Origin: Versatilivorator sp963663845 | Lineage (GTDB): Bacteria; Acidobacteriota; Terriglobia; Versatilivoradales; Versatilivoraceae | DNA length: 64,000 nt | Direction: 5' to 3' | Assembly: GCA_963663845.2 (NCBI GenBank) | Contig: OY760650.2 | Location: 806,001 to 870,000 of the forward strand | In this document: piece by piece, positions 15,555 to 23,390 of the stretch | How positions within the stretch are numbered: the stretch's first letter is position 1 | Layout: each line of letters opens with the position of its first letter | Notes under the pieces: generated by a model | The model's input: the letters and a program-made list of their open reading frames with translations, nothing else | What the model was told of the DNA's origin: nothing | The model's database searches: none | Program-made: the position numbers and the translations under genes

Positions 15555-15984
15555 CATTCCTCCAGATCACCGGAGCCGGGAAAAAGTCGAACGGGGGGCG
15601 GGGATTGTGGATTTTTTATTGGTGAGCCTTTTGCAAAAAGTGGCGGAAGGACCACCCCCGGGAGCGCGGGCGTCCCGCCCGCACCTTGATCTTGCAACCA
15701 GCCTGCCATCCCGGGTCACTCCCCTGCAAGCCGCACCCAACCCGCCTTCAGCCGGATCGCTTCCTTTGCGCCGGGTCTTGTGCGGGCGGGACGCCCGCGC
15801 TCCCGGAGGGGCATTGACTCGTTCCCCGTTCCCGACCGTTGCCGCCCCAATGGCATGCCCGCTGCCGAATTTTGCAAAAGGCTCTATTGATTGCAGATTT
15901 CGGACGCATTCAGACATCCTACGTCCCGATCGACTGACATTCACTCCGGGGACGCCGTGTATTCCCCCCTCCCGCTCGACAAAA
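15555..15984. repeat. Leader repeat L2, upstream of gspI, split by an inserted element
   Basis: The two outer parts (15555-15623 and 15885-15984) together match leader L1 at 13811-13975. The match breaks exactly where the 261 bp inverted-repeat element lies. L1 therefore serves as the empty site. Confidence 0.75.
15624..15884. repeat. 261 bp terminal-inverted-repeat element, copy B
   Basis: Begins GAGCCTTTTGCAAAA and ends TTTTGCAAAAGGCTC. It is the reverse complement of copy A, with the same length. The right part (GGGGCATTGACTCGTTCC and CCGACCGTTGCCGCC) mirrors the left part of copy A. The flanks rejoin to match leader L1, apart from two or three bases at the junction. Confidence 0.88.
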
Positions 15985-16097
15985 TGAAGGGGCAGGCCGG
16001 CCCGGGGGCCGTTCTCGGGTGCGGCCTCCAGGCCGCGTCGCGCCTGCTGGGTCAATAGGGCCGAACCAAGACCTCCAGACTGTGCTAGATTGCATGC

Positions 16098-16250
16098 ATG
16101 CAACACCTCAACACGATCATCAACGGCGTGGTCGTTCTTCTGGTCGGATTGATTCTGTGGATCGTCGCTGATATCCGCAATGACATCCGCCACCTCCACA
16201 CCCGCATCGACAACGTCTTGCTGAGCCGGAGCGCCGAAATTCGCGAGTAA
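16098..16250 (+). CDS. Tiny membrane protein with short coiled coil (50 aa)
   Basis: ATG at 16098 opens 50 codons ending at a TAA. Residues 7-24 are a membrane helix (IINGVVVLLVGLILWIVA). The rest, DIRNDIRHLHTRIDNVLL, resembles the LHARIDALY segment of the genes at 5695-5973 and 31078-31311. A ribosome site is not obvious (GCATGCATGC precedes the ATG). Like the DUF1640 gene it sits beside a copy of the gspI/gspJ leader repeat. Function unknown. Confidence 0.55.
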   Translation: MQHLNTIINGVVVLLVGLILWIVADIRNDIRHLHTRIDNVLLSRSAEIRE

Positions 16251-16371
16251 CAGCCAGCCCTGGCGCTTATCCTCGAGGCCTCTCAACCCCCGATAAGACG
16301 CTTTGTCGTGACCCTTCGCCGTCCTTCGTGTGTCTTGGTGGATTTCTCTTTTCCTCCGGGGCACGGCTGCG

Positions 16372-16878
16372 TCAGTTCTGTCCCGGAGGGACCGGCAGGA
16401 TGCGGGGGGAACGGCTGAAGGCTTGCTGCACCACCCGGAGCGAGCGGCCGCGGGCGTTGACCAGCCGGATTTCCAGGGCCTGGGAGAGGCCGTTGGGGGC
16501 GAAATGGAAGTCGGTCCGCTCGGGCATGGGGCGGCCCGGCCGGGGCGGGGTCCCGTCCAGCAGCAGGGCTTGCTGCAGGCGGACGCCCGGGGGAAGCTGG
16601 AAGGAGCGCTGGAATCGCAGGTCGCCGCCGGACACGGTCACCCGGCGCTGCTCCCGGTCGAGGCTCACCAGGTGGATCTCCTGGGTGCGGATGGCCCGGC
16701 CGCGGGCCAGCCGGAGGGCGGCGGCCAGGTGGCGGGCGCCGCTCTGCAGGCGCAGGGTCTGGATGCCGGCCCCGGCGACGGGCACGGCCACGGCGGTGAT
16801 CACCCCGATCAGCACCATCACCACCAGCATCTCGAGGAGGGTGAAGCCAAGGGAGTTTCTTGTGGATGGATGTGTCAA
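16372..16878 (-). CDS. gspH: Type II secretion minor pseudopilin GspH
   Basis: The 168-residue protein has the motif LGFTLLEMLVVMVLIGVITA at residues 10-29, then SGARHLAAALRLARGRAIRTQ and a beta-rich domain with HFAPNGLSQALEIRLVN, the usual GspH/FimT layout. The start is a TTG, as no ATG or GTG lies in frame before the pilin motif; an ATT seven codons further up is the only other choice. It lies about 120 bases downstream of gspG, with a GC palindrome half-copy between them. Confidence 0.88.
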   Translation of the reverse strand: MTHPSTRNSLGFTLLEMLVVMVLIGVITAVAVPVAGAGIQTLRLQSGARHLAAALRLARGRAIRTQEIHLVSLDREQRRVTVSGGDLRFQRSFQLPPGVRLQQALLLDGTPPRPGRPMPERTDFHFAPNGLSQALEIRLVNARGRSLRVVQQAFSRSPRILPVPPGQN

Positions 16879-16960
16879 CGGAGTTCTCGGCGGGTTGGCA
16901 ATGGCTTATGGTCCGATTTCGCGCCGGCGCCAAGTGCTGGCGCGGCTTTGCCGCTCTCAA

Positions 16961-16996
16961 GGATGCGGGCGAGACGCCCGCGCTCCCGGGTGGGGC
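16961..16996. repeat. Solo half-copy of the GC palindrome at the 3' end of gspG
   Basis: GATGCGGGCGAGACGCCCGC is followed by GCTCCCGGGTG, immediately after the gspG stop codon and within the secretion operon. The arm carries one substitution relative to the other copies. Confidence 0.6.
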
Positions 16997-17001
16997 GCCC
17001 C

Positions 17002-17478
17002 TTATCGCCAGCTCACCACGTCGGCGTTCTCGTCCTCGCCGCCCTCGCGGCCGTCGGCGCCGTAGGAGATGATGTCGGGCTGGTCCCCGTACTCTCCCGG
17101 GAAGCGGTAGAGGTACTCGTTGTTCCAGGGATCCAGCGGGATCTCCTTCTGCAGGTAGGGCCCGTCCCAGTAGTCGGCAGAGGACGGCCTGACCCGCAGG
17201 GCCTGCAGTCCCTCCTCGTTGCTGGGAAAGACGCCCACCTCCAGCTTGTACTGGCCCAGGGCGCTCTGGAACATGGCGATCTGGGCCTTGGCCGCCGTGA
17301 TCTTGCTCCGGCCCACGTTGCGGAACAGCCGGGGGCCCACCAGGGCTCCCAGCAGGCCGATGATCACCATGACCACCAGCAGCTCGATGAGGGTGAAGCC
17401 CCTCTGCCGGCGGCGCCGGGACAGGGCGGCCGCCCCCTCCGGCGATGCGCCCTCGGGTTCGATCGTTGGCGTCTTCAT
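17002..17478 (-). CDS. gspG: Type II secretion major pseudopilin GspG
   Basis: The 158-residue protein has RGFTLIELLVVMVIIGLLGA after a leader of about 26 residues, and the full GspG signature: AAKAQIAMFQSALGQYKLEVG, FPSNEEGLQALR, WDGPYLQKEIPLDPWNNEY and YGADGREGGEDENADVVSW. The aspartate-rich end forms the calcium site of the major pseudopilin. GGAGGAAG upstream of the ATG sets the start. It lies 68 bases after gspF. Confidence 0.96.
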   Translation of the reverse strand: MKTPTIEPEGASPEGAAALSRRRRQRGFTLIELLVVMVIIGLLGALVGPRLFRNVGRSKITAAKAQIAMFQSALGQYKLEVGVFPSNEEGLQALRVRPSSADYWDGPYLQKEIPLDPWNNEYLYRFPGEYGDQPDIISYGADGREGGEDENADVVSWR

Positions 17479-17546
17479 TGCGCTTCCTCCTCCCCGGGGT
17501 GTTGCGGACGCCTGCGGACGGCCTCCGCCCGACCCGAATGCCTTCC

Positions 17547-18761
17547 TCAAACCGGCAACTCGTTGATGCTCACCATGGCCAGCACGGTGGAGATGACGAT
17601 TCCGCCGATGACCAGGCCCATGACCAGGATCATGACCGGTTCGAACAGGGCGATGAAGTTCTTTACCGCCGACCGCACGTCCTTGTCGTAGACCTCGGCC
17701 AGCCGCAGCAGCATGGTGTCCAGGCGCCCCGTCTCCTCGCCCACCTCGATGAGATGGACGGCCAGCGGCGGAAAGACTCCTGCCTGCCGCATGGGACGGG
17801 CCACTCCCTCGCCTCGCTTGACACCCTCGGCCACCGTGCGGATGGCCCGGGCGATGACCCGATTGCCGCTGATCTCTCTCACGATGCCCAGGGCCTGAAC
17901 CAGGGGGACGGCGTTGTGCACCAGGGTCCCCAGGGTGCGGGCGATGCGGGCCATCTCCACCTTCTTCAGGATCTCGCCGATGCCGGCCGTCTTCAGCTTG
18001 AGCCCGTCCCACCACATCCGTCCCCCGGGGCTGGCCAGCAGGCGGGAGAAGCCCACCCCCAGGCCGCCCAGCACCAGCAGGAAGACCCACCAGTAGCCCC
18101 GCGTGAACCCGCTCACGCCCAGCAGTATCTGGGTGGGCAGGGGCAGGGCCCGGCCGGCCTCGTCGAAGATCTCGGCAAAGCGGGGGATGACGTAGTTCAG
18201 CAACACCACGATGGAGGCGGCCCCCACCAGGGTCAGCAGGGCCGGGTAGATGAGGGAGGAGATCAGGTAGCTCCTCAGCTCGTCGGCCGACTGCTGGAAC
18301 TCCACCAGCCGCTCCAGCACCAGGGGGAGGGCGCCGCCGGCTTCTCCGGCCCGCACCATGTTGACGTAGAGCTTGGAGAAGACCTTCGGGTGGGCGGCCA
18401 GGCTGTCGGCCAGCGTCTTGCCCCGCTTGAGGTCCTGCAGGATCTCGTCGGCCAGGGCCTGCAGCTTCTTCTTGCCGGAGAGCTCCTTGCAGATGGCCAG
18501 GCTGCGGTCCAGGGGCAGGCCCGAGTTGACCAGGGTGGAGAGCTCCTGGGTGAAGAACATGAGGTCGCGGGAGCCGATGCCGCCCGGCCTCCAGTGGATC
18601 TCCATGTCCCAGAAGCGCCGGCTGCGCCGCGTCCCCAGGTGCAGGGGCACCAGCCCCATGTCCTGCAGCTTCACGGCGGCCGCCCGATCGGTGGATTCCT
18701 CCACCACCCCGTTGACGATCCCCCCATCCTTGCCGACTGCTCTGTAGAAAAAGGTAGGCAT
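17547..18761 (-). CDS. gspF: Type II secretion inner-membrane platform protein GspF
   Basis: The 404-residue protein has the two GspF cytoplasmic domains with FFTQELSTLVNSGLPLDRSL and MARIARTLGTLVHNAVPLVQAL, and three membrane segments, the last being FEPVMILVMGLVIGGIVIS. The ATG at 18761 has AGGAGG ten bases upstream. A TTG three codons earlier overlaps the gspE stop but sits almost on top of the ribosome site and is less likely. It anchors the pseudopilus assembly platform. Confidence 0.95.
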   Translation of the reverse strand: MPTFFYRAVGKDGGIVNGVVEESTDRAAAVKLQDMGLVPLHLGTRRSRRFWDMEIHWRPGGIGSRDLMFFTQELSTLVNSGLPLDRSLAICKELSGKKKLQALADEILQDLKRGKTLADSLAAHPKVFSKLYVNMVRAGEAGGALPLVLERLVEFQQSADELRSYLISSLIYPALLTLVGAASIVVLLNYVIPRFAEIFDEAGRALPLPTQILLGVSGFTRGYWWVFLLVLGGLGVGFSRLLASPGGRMWWDGLKLKTAGIGEILKKVEMARIARTLGTLVHNAVPLVQALGIVREISGNRVIARAIRTVAEGVKRGEGVARPMRQAGVFPPLAVHLIEVGEETGRLDTMLLRLAEVYDKDVRSAVKNFIALFEPVMILVMGLVIGGIVISTVLAMVSINELPV

Positions 18762-18766
18762 GTTGG

Positions 18767-20458
18767 TCAAACCTCCTGCGTCACCCTCACCAGTTCCTCC
18801 AACGTGGTCAGGCCGGTCATGACCTTTTCGAAGCCGTCTTCCCGCAGCGTTCTCATGCCCTGCTGGCGGGCGTAGCGGGCGATGACGTTGGAGGCCTCGT
18901 TGGCCACGATCATGCGGCGGATCTCCTCGTCGGGCTGCATCAGCTCGAAGATGCCCTTGCGGTTCTCATACCCGGTGAAGCCGCAGGACTCGCACCCCTC
19001 GCCCCGGTAGAGGGTGGCCTCGGCGCCGTTGAGGGGAAAGCCCAGGGAGTGCAGGCGGGAGGCCTCCCCGGCGTAGCCCGACTTGCAGCGCCGGCAGATG
19101 ATCCGCACCAGCCGCTGGGCCAGCACGCCCACCAGGCAGGAGGCCAGCAGGTAGTTCTCCACCCCCATGTCCACCAGCCGGGTGATGGCGCTGGGGGCGT
19201 CGTTGGTGTGGAGGGTGCTGAAGACCAGGTGGCCGGTGAGGGCGGCCCGGATGGCGATCTCGGCCGTCTCCAGGTCTCGGATCTCGCCCACCATGATCAC
19301 GTCGGGGTCCTGGCGCACGATGTGGCGCAGGCCGGCGGCGAAGGTCAGCCCGATCTGGGTGTTGACGTGGATCTGGTTGATCCCGTCCATCTGGTACTCC
19401 ACCGGGTCCTCGATGGTGATGATCTTCTTGTCGGCGTGGTTGATGCGCTTCATGGCGCTGTAGAGGGTGGTGGACTTGCCGCTTCCGGTGGGGCCGGTCA
19501 CCAGCAGGATGCCGTGAGGCAGGGCCGTCAGCTTCTCCATGGAGCCCAGGATGTCGTCGGGGAAGCCGAGGCGCTTCAGCTCGAAGCCGCTGGCGTCGCT
19601 CTTGTCCAGGATGCGCATCACCAGGCTCTCCCCGTAGAGGGTGGGCAGGGTGGAGACCCGCAGGTCGATCTCCTTGCCCAGCACCTTGAGCTGGATGCGG
19701 CCGTCCTGGGGCAGCCGGCGCTCGGCGATGTTCAGCTTGGCCATGAGCTTGAGGCGGGAGATGACGGCGGCCTTCAGCCGGGGCGAGGGGGAGTCCATGG
19801 TGTGCAGGATGCCGTCGATCCGGTAGCGCACCCGGAAGTCCTTCTCGAAGGGCTCCAGGTGGATGTCGCTGGCCCGGCGCTCCACCGCCCTGGAGATCAT
19901 CTGGTTGACCATGCGAATCACCGGGACCTCGGAGGCCATGTCCCGCAGTTGCTCGATGTTCTCGGCAATGCCCTCGGCCTCTTCCGGAGCTTCGCCCGCC
20001 TCCTGCACCGCCTTGTCCCACTCGTCCGATCCCCCGTAGAGGCGTTCCAGGGCCTCGTCGATATCGGCTTCCCGGCCCAGGCGCACCCGGACCTCCAGCC
20101 CGGTGAACATGCGCAGCGAGTCCAGGGTGTCCTCGTCGGAGGGGTCGGCCATGGCCACCGCCAGCACCCCGTCCTGCTGGTCCAGGGGCAGGATCCTGAA
20201 CTGGCGCAGGAACTTGGGGGACAGCTTGTCCACCAACAGGGGCACCGCCGGAAAGTCCTCGGCCGGGATGAGCTCGGCCTGGTGCTGGGCCGAGAGGGCG
20301 CCCAGCAGGTCCTGCTCGGAGAGGTATCCCAGGTCGAGCAGGATGCGGCCGATCTTGTCGCGCCGCTCCCGCTGCAGGGCCAGGCCGTTCTGAAGCTCCG
20401 GGGGGGAGATCAGGTTGCGGTCCATCAGGATGCGTCCGATGAGCTTGCGAGTCGCCAT
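18767..20458 (-). CDS. gspE: Type II secretion ATPase GspE
   Basis: The 563-residue cytoplasmic ATPase powers pseudopilus assembly. Two N-terminal MshEN-type segments (LIGRILMDRNLISPPEL, IGRILLDLGYLSEQDLLGAL) precede the catalytic domain. The Walker A box is GPTGSGKST at 322-330, the Asp box is IITIEDPVEY, and the Walker B-like box is DPDVIMVGEIRD near 384-395. The His box is STLHTND. A four-cysteine zinc motif is at 455, 458, 489 and 492 (CRRC and CESC). It is 21 bases downstream of the exported protein gene at 20480-21157. Confidence 0.96.
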   Translation of the reverse strand: MATRKLIGRILMDRNLISPPELQNGLALQRERRDKIGRILLDLGYLSEQDLLGALSAQHQAELIPAEDFPAVPLLVDKLSPKFLRQFRILPLDQQDGVLAVAMADPSDEDTLDSLRMFTGLEVRVRLGREADIDEALERLYGGSDEWDKAVQEAGEAPEEAEGIAENIEQLRDMASEVPVIRMVNQMISRAVERRASDIHLEPFEKDFRVRYRIDGILHTMDSPSPRLKAAVISRLKLMAKLNIAERRLPQDGRIQLKVLGKEIDLRVSTLPTLYGESLVMRILDKSDASGFELKRLGFPDDILGSMEKLTALPHGILLVTGPTGSGKSTTLYSAMKRINHADKKIITIEDPVEYQMDGINQIHVNTQIGLTFAAGLRHIVRQDPDVIMVGEIRDLETAEIAIRAALTGHLVFSTLHTNDAPSAITRLVDMGVENYLLASCLVGVLAQRLVRIICRRCKSGYAGEASRLHSLGFPLNGAEATLYRGEGCESCGFTGYENRKGIFELMQPDEEIRRMIVANEASNVIARYARQQGMRTLREDGFEKVMTGLTTLEELVRVTQEV

Positions 20459-20479
20459 GGGATCTTGCTCGGAACGGGC

Positions 20480-21157
20480 CTAGAACTGGCTGATTTCGAC
20501 CTGGCCGACCAGCTCGTCCATGGTGATCCTCCCCTGGCGGTAGTCGCTGACCGATTCCGCGCTGGCCTTGAAGATCAACTGGGAGGGGTAGGGCCGCCCG
20601 GGGTCGGACACGCCGTTGTAGAGGTGGACGATTACGGCCAGGGTGTGGCCGGGCTTCAACTGCTCCAGCCGGGGGCCGTGTTCGGCCATGGCCTGGCGGA
20701 GGTTCTCCTTGAGGCGGTCCACCCGCTCCAGGGCCGCCTGGTAGGCCTGTTCCAGCTCCTGGCGGCTGTAGGGACTGGGGCTGAAGGGCGTCAGGGGGCG
20801 GATGCGGTAGAGGCTGGCCTCGGTGGAGAAGACGGCTCCGTAACCCTCCAGGAAGGCGCCCCTGGGGGCGCTGAGCACGGTGCTGCGGACGTCTTGCCGC
20901 AGGGCGTTCTCGATAACGGCCTGGAACTGCTCGATCTGGCCTCGAAGCCGGACTCGATCGACGGGGGCGGGGGACGGGGCGGATGTGTCGGGCGCGGCGC
21001 CGGCGTCAGCGGGCGGAGGCGCGGGTTCGGCATCCGGCTCCGCTGCGGTTTCAGCAGCCGAGGGGGACCCGGCCGGGACGACGGATTCCGGGGCCGACGG
21101 ACCGGCAAGGGCCCAGCCAACCACCAGGCCCAGGATTGTAAGAAATGTCTTGCTCAT
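20480..21157 (-). CDS. Exported protein of unknown function between anti-sigma factor and gspE
   Basis: The 225-residue protein begins MSKTFLTILGLVVGWALAG, a signal peptide. A Pro/Ala/Glu-rich stretch runs to about 70, followed by a helical domain with QFQAVIENALRQDVRSTVL, GYGAVFSTEASLYRIRPL and VIVHLYNGVSDPGRPYPSQL. GGAGGAG eight bases upstream sets the start. The same stress-sensing operon layout (sigma, anti-sigma, periplasmic protein) suggests it could be a periplasmic partner of the anti-sigma factor, but no family is recognised. It is 38 bases after the anti-sigma gene. Confidence 0.65.
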   Translation of the reverse strand: MSKTFLTILGLVVGWALAGPSAPESVVPAGSPSAAETAAEPDAEPAPPPADAGAAPDTSAPSPAPVDRVRLRGQIEQFQAVIENALRQDVRSTVLSAPRGAFLEGYGAVFSTEASLYRIRPLTPFSPSPYSRQELEQAYQAALERVDRLKENLRQAMAEHGPRLEQLKPGHTLAVIVHLYNGVSDPGRPYPSQLIFKASAESVSDYRQGRITMDELVGQVEISQF

Positions 21158-21195
21158 AATGCTGCTCCTCCATTGGCGTCGTGCTTCGGCCGGAT

Positions 21196-21894
21196 CTATC
21201 GGGCGACCGCATCCGGGGGACGGGGCAGGTAGCGATCGGCCACCGAGCTGATCAGCACCTCGTTGCGGGCCGTCTCCTGGCGCATGGCCTGCTGCAGCCT
21301 CAGCAGATAGCTCAGGTCGGCGTTGACCTGCCGGAGGTCCACCGAGCGCTGCCGGGTCCATTGGGAATCGGACCGGGCCAGGGCCTGTTGGAGCCGGGCC
21401 TCCCAGGTCTCCTCCAGTTGGCCGACCGTCCGGTCCAGCAGGCGGCGGACACGGGCCTCGACCAGGGCGGCGGAATCGCCGGTGGGCGCCGCTTGCCGGA
21501 TGACGGGAGGCGGAACCTCGGGTCCGAAGGCGAGAGTGAAGCTTCCCTGCCCGATCTGCAGGCGGGCGTTCAGAAAGGAGAGGGTCCCCAGGCAGACCAC
21601 CAGGCAGGCGGCCGCCGCCAGGCCCAGCCAGGCCAGGCGGGGCGGCCGGCTCCAGCCGAACCCGAAGCGGCCGGCAACGGCGGCCCTCCCCGGCCGGCCG
21701 AAGGTCAGGGGCTCGGGAACGGCTTCCTCGGGCCAGGCGGTCTTGAGGACCGAGGCCGTTCGGCCCAGCAGCTCCAGCTCCCGGCGGCAATCGGCGCAGT
21801 CGGCCAGATGTTTCCGGAACTCCCCGGCCAGTCGGGGATCGAGCTCCTCCCCGATCGCCTCGGGGAACAGTTCCCGGCACCGTTGGCAATTCAT
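21196..21894 (-). CDS. Zinc-finger anti-sigma factor, membrane-anchored
   Basis: The 232-residue protein opens MNCQRCRELFPEAIGEEL. It has the zinc-binding anti-sigma motif KHLADCADC (HxxxCxxC) near residues 29-37, one membrane helix at about 87-105 (LAWLGLAAAACLVVCLGTLSFL), and a periplasmic coiled-coil domain (LVEARVRRLLDRTVGQLEE, NADLSYLLRLQQAM). The ATG overlaps the sigma-factor stop by four bases (ATGA), so the pair is translationally coupled. It should hold the neighbouring sigma factor inactive at the membrane. Confidence 0.9.
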   Translation of the reverse strand: MNCQRCRELFPEAIGEELDPRLAGEFRKHLADCADCRRELELLGRTASVLKTAWPEEAVPEPLTFGRPGRAAVAGRFGFGWSRPPRLAWLGLAAAACLVVCLGTLSFLNARLQIGQGSFTLAFGPEVPPPVIRQAAPTGDSAALVEARVRRLLDRTVGQLEETWEARLQQALARSDSQWTRQRSVDLRQVNADLSYLLRLQQAMRQETARNEVLISSVADRYLPRPPDAVAR

Positions 21895-22478
21895 GATTTC
21901 CTCCCTGGTTCTTCGCTCAGGATGGCCTTGAGACGGCTCAGCCCCAGGTACAGCCGGGACTTGGCCGTGCTCAACGGACACCCTGCAATGGCTGCAATTT
22001 CATCGAAGCGGAGCCCCTCGAAAACCTTGAGCACCACCGCCTCCCGCTGCTCGAAGGAGAGCCGGTCCAGCGCCCCCGCCACCAGCAGGCGAAGCTCGGC
22101 CGGCTCCAGCTCCTGCAAGTCTCCCAGGCGGGCCGGCCGCCCCGCCGCCGGAAGGGCGTCCAGTCCCTGAGGGTCCGGTCCTTCCCCGTCCTCGGCCCGC
22201 CGCTGCCTGGCGCGGAAGTGGGCCAGGCAGTCGTTGCGGGCGATGGTGAACAGCCACCCGGCGAACCGGGCGGGGTCCTGGAGTCGGTGCAGTTGCTGGA
22301 AGGCTCTGAGAAAGGTGTCCTGGCAAACGTCCAGCGCATCCTCACGGTTCCCTGTCAAGCGGAAGGCGTAGTTGAAGAGCCGCTTCTCCCATCGGCTCAC
22401 CAGGAGATTGAAGGCGCCGGTGTCACCGCCGGCCGCTCTTGCTACCAGGTCCTTCTCGGTCAGTCGCACCAACTCCAA
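21891..22478 (-). CDS. ECF (RpoE-like) sigma factor
   Basis: The 195-residue protein has sigma region 2 (LLVSRWEKRLFNYAFRL, DALDVCQDTFLRAFQQL, RFAGWLFTIARNDCLAHFR) and region 4 (LDRLSFEQREAVVLKVFEGL, FDEIAAIAGCPLSTAKSRL). The start is a TTG with GAGGAG five bases upstream; no better start fits region 2. As the first gene before the anti-sigma, exported protein and secretion genes, it probably controls that set, although no promoter for it could be pinned down. Confidence 0.92.
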   Translation of the reverse strand: MELVRLTEKDLVARAAGGDTGAFNLLVSRWEKRLFNYAFRLTGNREDALDVCQDTFLRAFQQLHRLQDPARFAGWLFTIARNDCLAHFRARQRRAEDGEGPDPQGLDALPAAGRPARLGDLQELEPAELRLLVAGALDRLSFEQREAVVLKVFEGLRFDEIAAIAGCPLSTAKSRLYLGLSRLKAILSEEPGRKS

Positions 22479-22790
22479 GTGAGCTCCTCACAGAGACGAG
22501 ATGAACGGCAGCCGCAAAAAGTCTAACCGGACGGGACAAAAGCCAGGCCGAGTAAAAAAGAGTTATCCACGAAGTCACACGAGGAAAACCCCAAAAACCG
22601 CCCCATGGGTTTACGCCCACGGCCAAGTGCCGCCGCCGCTTCGCGGCTCGACTGCGGGCTGAATCTCCTATGTGGCGATCTCGCCGATTCCGTCCCCCCC
22701 ACCGGTTCGACTGCGGGCGGAGCCCTTGTCTGCCGAGCCGAATGGCGAAGGCTGATGCGGTGGGGGGGGCGGCTCCCTCCCCGGCTTTCT
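22479..22790. other. Intergenic region with dispersed repeats
   Basis: No gene is supported in these 312 bases. It presumably carries the promoter of the sigma-factor operon. Segment 22602-22652 matches 61152-61203, and 22730-22775 resembles the repeat near 1290-1320. Confidence 0.55.
22602..22652. repeat. Dispersed repeat with CCCATGGG / CGCCCACGG
   Basis: CCCATGGGTTTACGCCCACG is followed by GCCAAGTGCCGCCGC and TTCGCGGCTCGAC. The same order with a few substitutions occurs at 61152-61203. Confidence 0.55.
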
Positions 22791-23390
22791 TCAGAGCCCC
22801 CCAGGCCGGCGGCGGCGGGCGTAGAGCCGCAGCACCGACCCGATCAGCAGCAGGAAGCGCACCGGAACCAGCAGCCATTGCGCCAGCCGGCGCAACCCGG
22901 CCAGAAGAAGCCGGGCTGCCCCCGCCAGGGGCGCCAGCAGCACCCGGGACGGCGGCAGCAGCCGGCCCGGCCGCCAGGGGCGCCAAAGCCGGCGGGCGCG
23001 GGCCGCCAGCAGCCTCCCCAGCAGGGCGAGGCTGAGCGGGGCGCACTCCAGGCGTGGGTCGAAGACCAGGATGCGCCGGCCGCCGCAGGCCAGGGCAAAC
23101 AGCTTGGGCCGCAGGCGGGCCGCCTCGCCGCACCAGAGGACCGCCACTTCGCGGTAGCGCTGCCTCTGGATCCGACGCCACAGCCGGTAGCCACCGGCCA
23201 GGTCGCGACGGTGGGGAAAGACCCAGACCTGGCCGGCGGGCGGCTCCTTGCGCAGGCAGGGCAGGTCGGAAGGGCTGCAGAGCAGGTGCAGCTCGGCCCG
23301 GTCGGAGGGCGCGCGGCCGCACAGGATCTCCCGGGCCTTGCGGATGTTGGCGGCGCTGGAAGAGCAGACCAGCAGGACCTTGTCAGGCAT
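22791..23390 (-). CDS. Hypothetical polysaccharide-region protein with hydrophobic C-terminus
   Basis: The 199-residue protein starts MPDKVLLVCSSSAANIRKAREIL, a Rossmann-like beta-alpha opening. It continues with HLLCSPSDLPCLR and VAVLWCGEAARLRPKLFAL, resembling the small degenerate glycosyltransferase-like proteins found in polysaccharide clusters. Residues 115-195 are Leu/Arg-rich with hydrophobic segments (FLLLIGSVL) that may contact the membrane. It overlaps the preceding glycosyltransferase gene by eight bases. No confident family. Confidence 0.6.
   Translation of the reverse strand: MPDKVLLVCSSSAANIRKAREILCGRAPSDRAELHLLCSPSDLPCLRKEPPAGQVWVFPHRRDLAGGYRLWRRIQRQRYREVAVLWCGEAARLRPKLFALACGGRRILVFDPRLECAPLSLALLGRLLAARARRLWRPWRPGRLLPPSRVLLAPLAGAARLLLAGLRRLAQWLLVPVRFLLLIGSVLRLYARRRRPGGL

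Noticed and set aside
22556..22572. AGAGTTATCCAC, a DnaA-box-like sequence; similar ones near 5604 and 32064
   Set aside because: Single scattered sites without an AT-rich unwinding region or dnaA/dnaN neighbours, so no origin is claimed.
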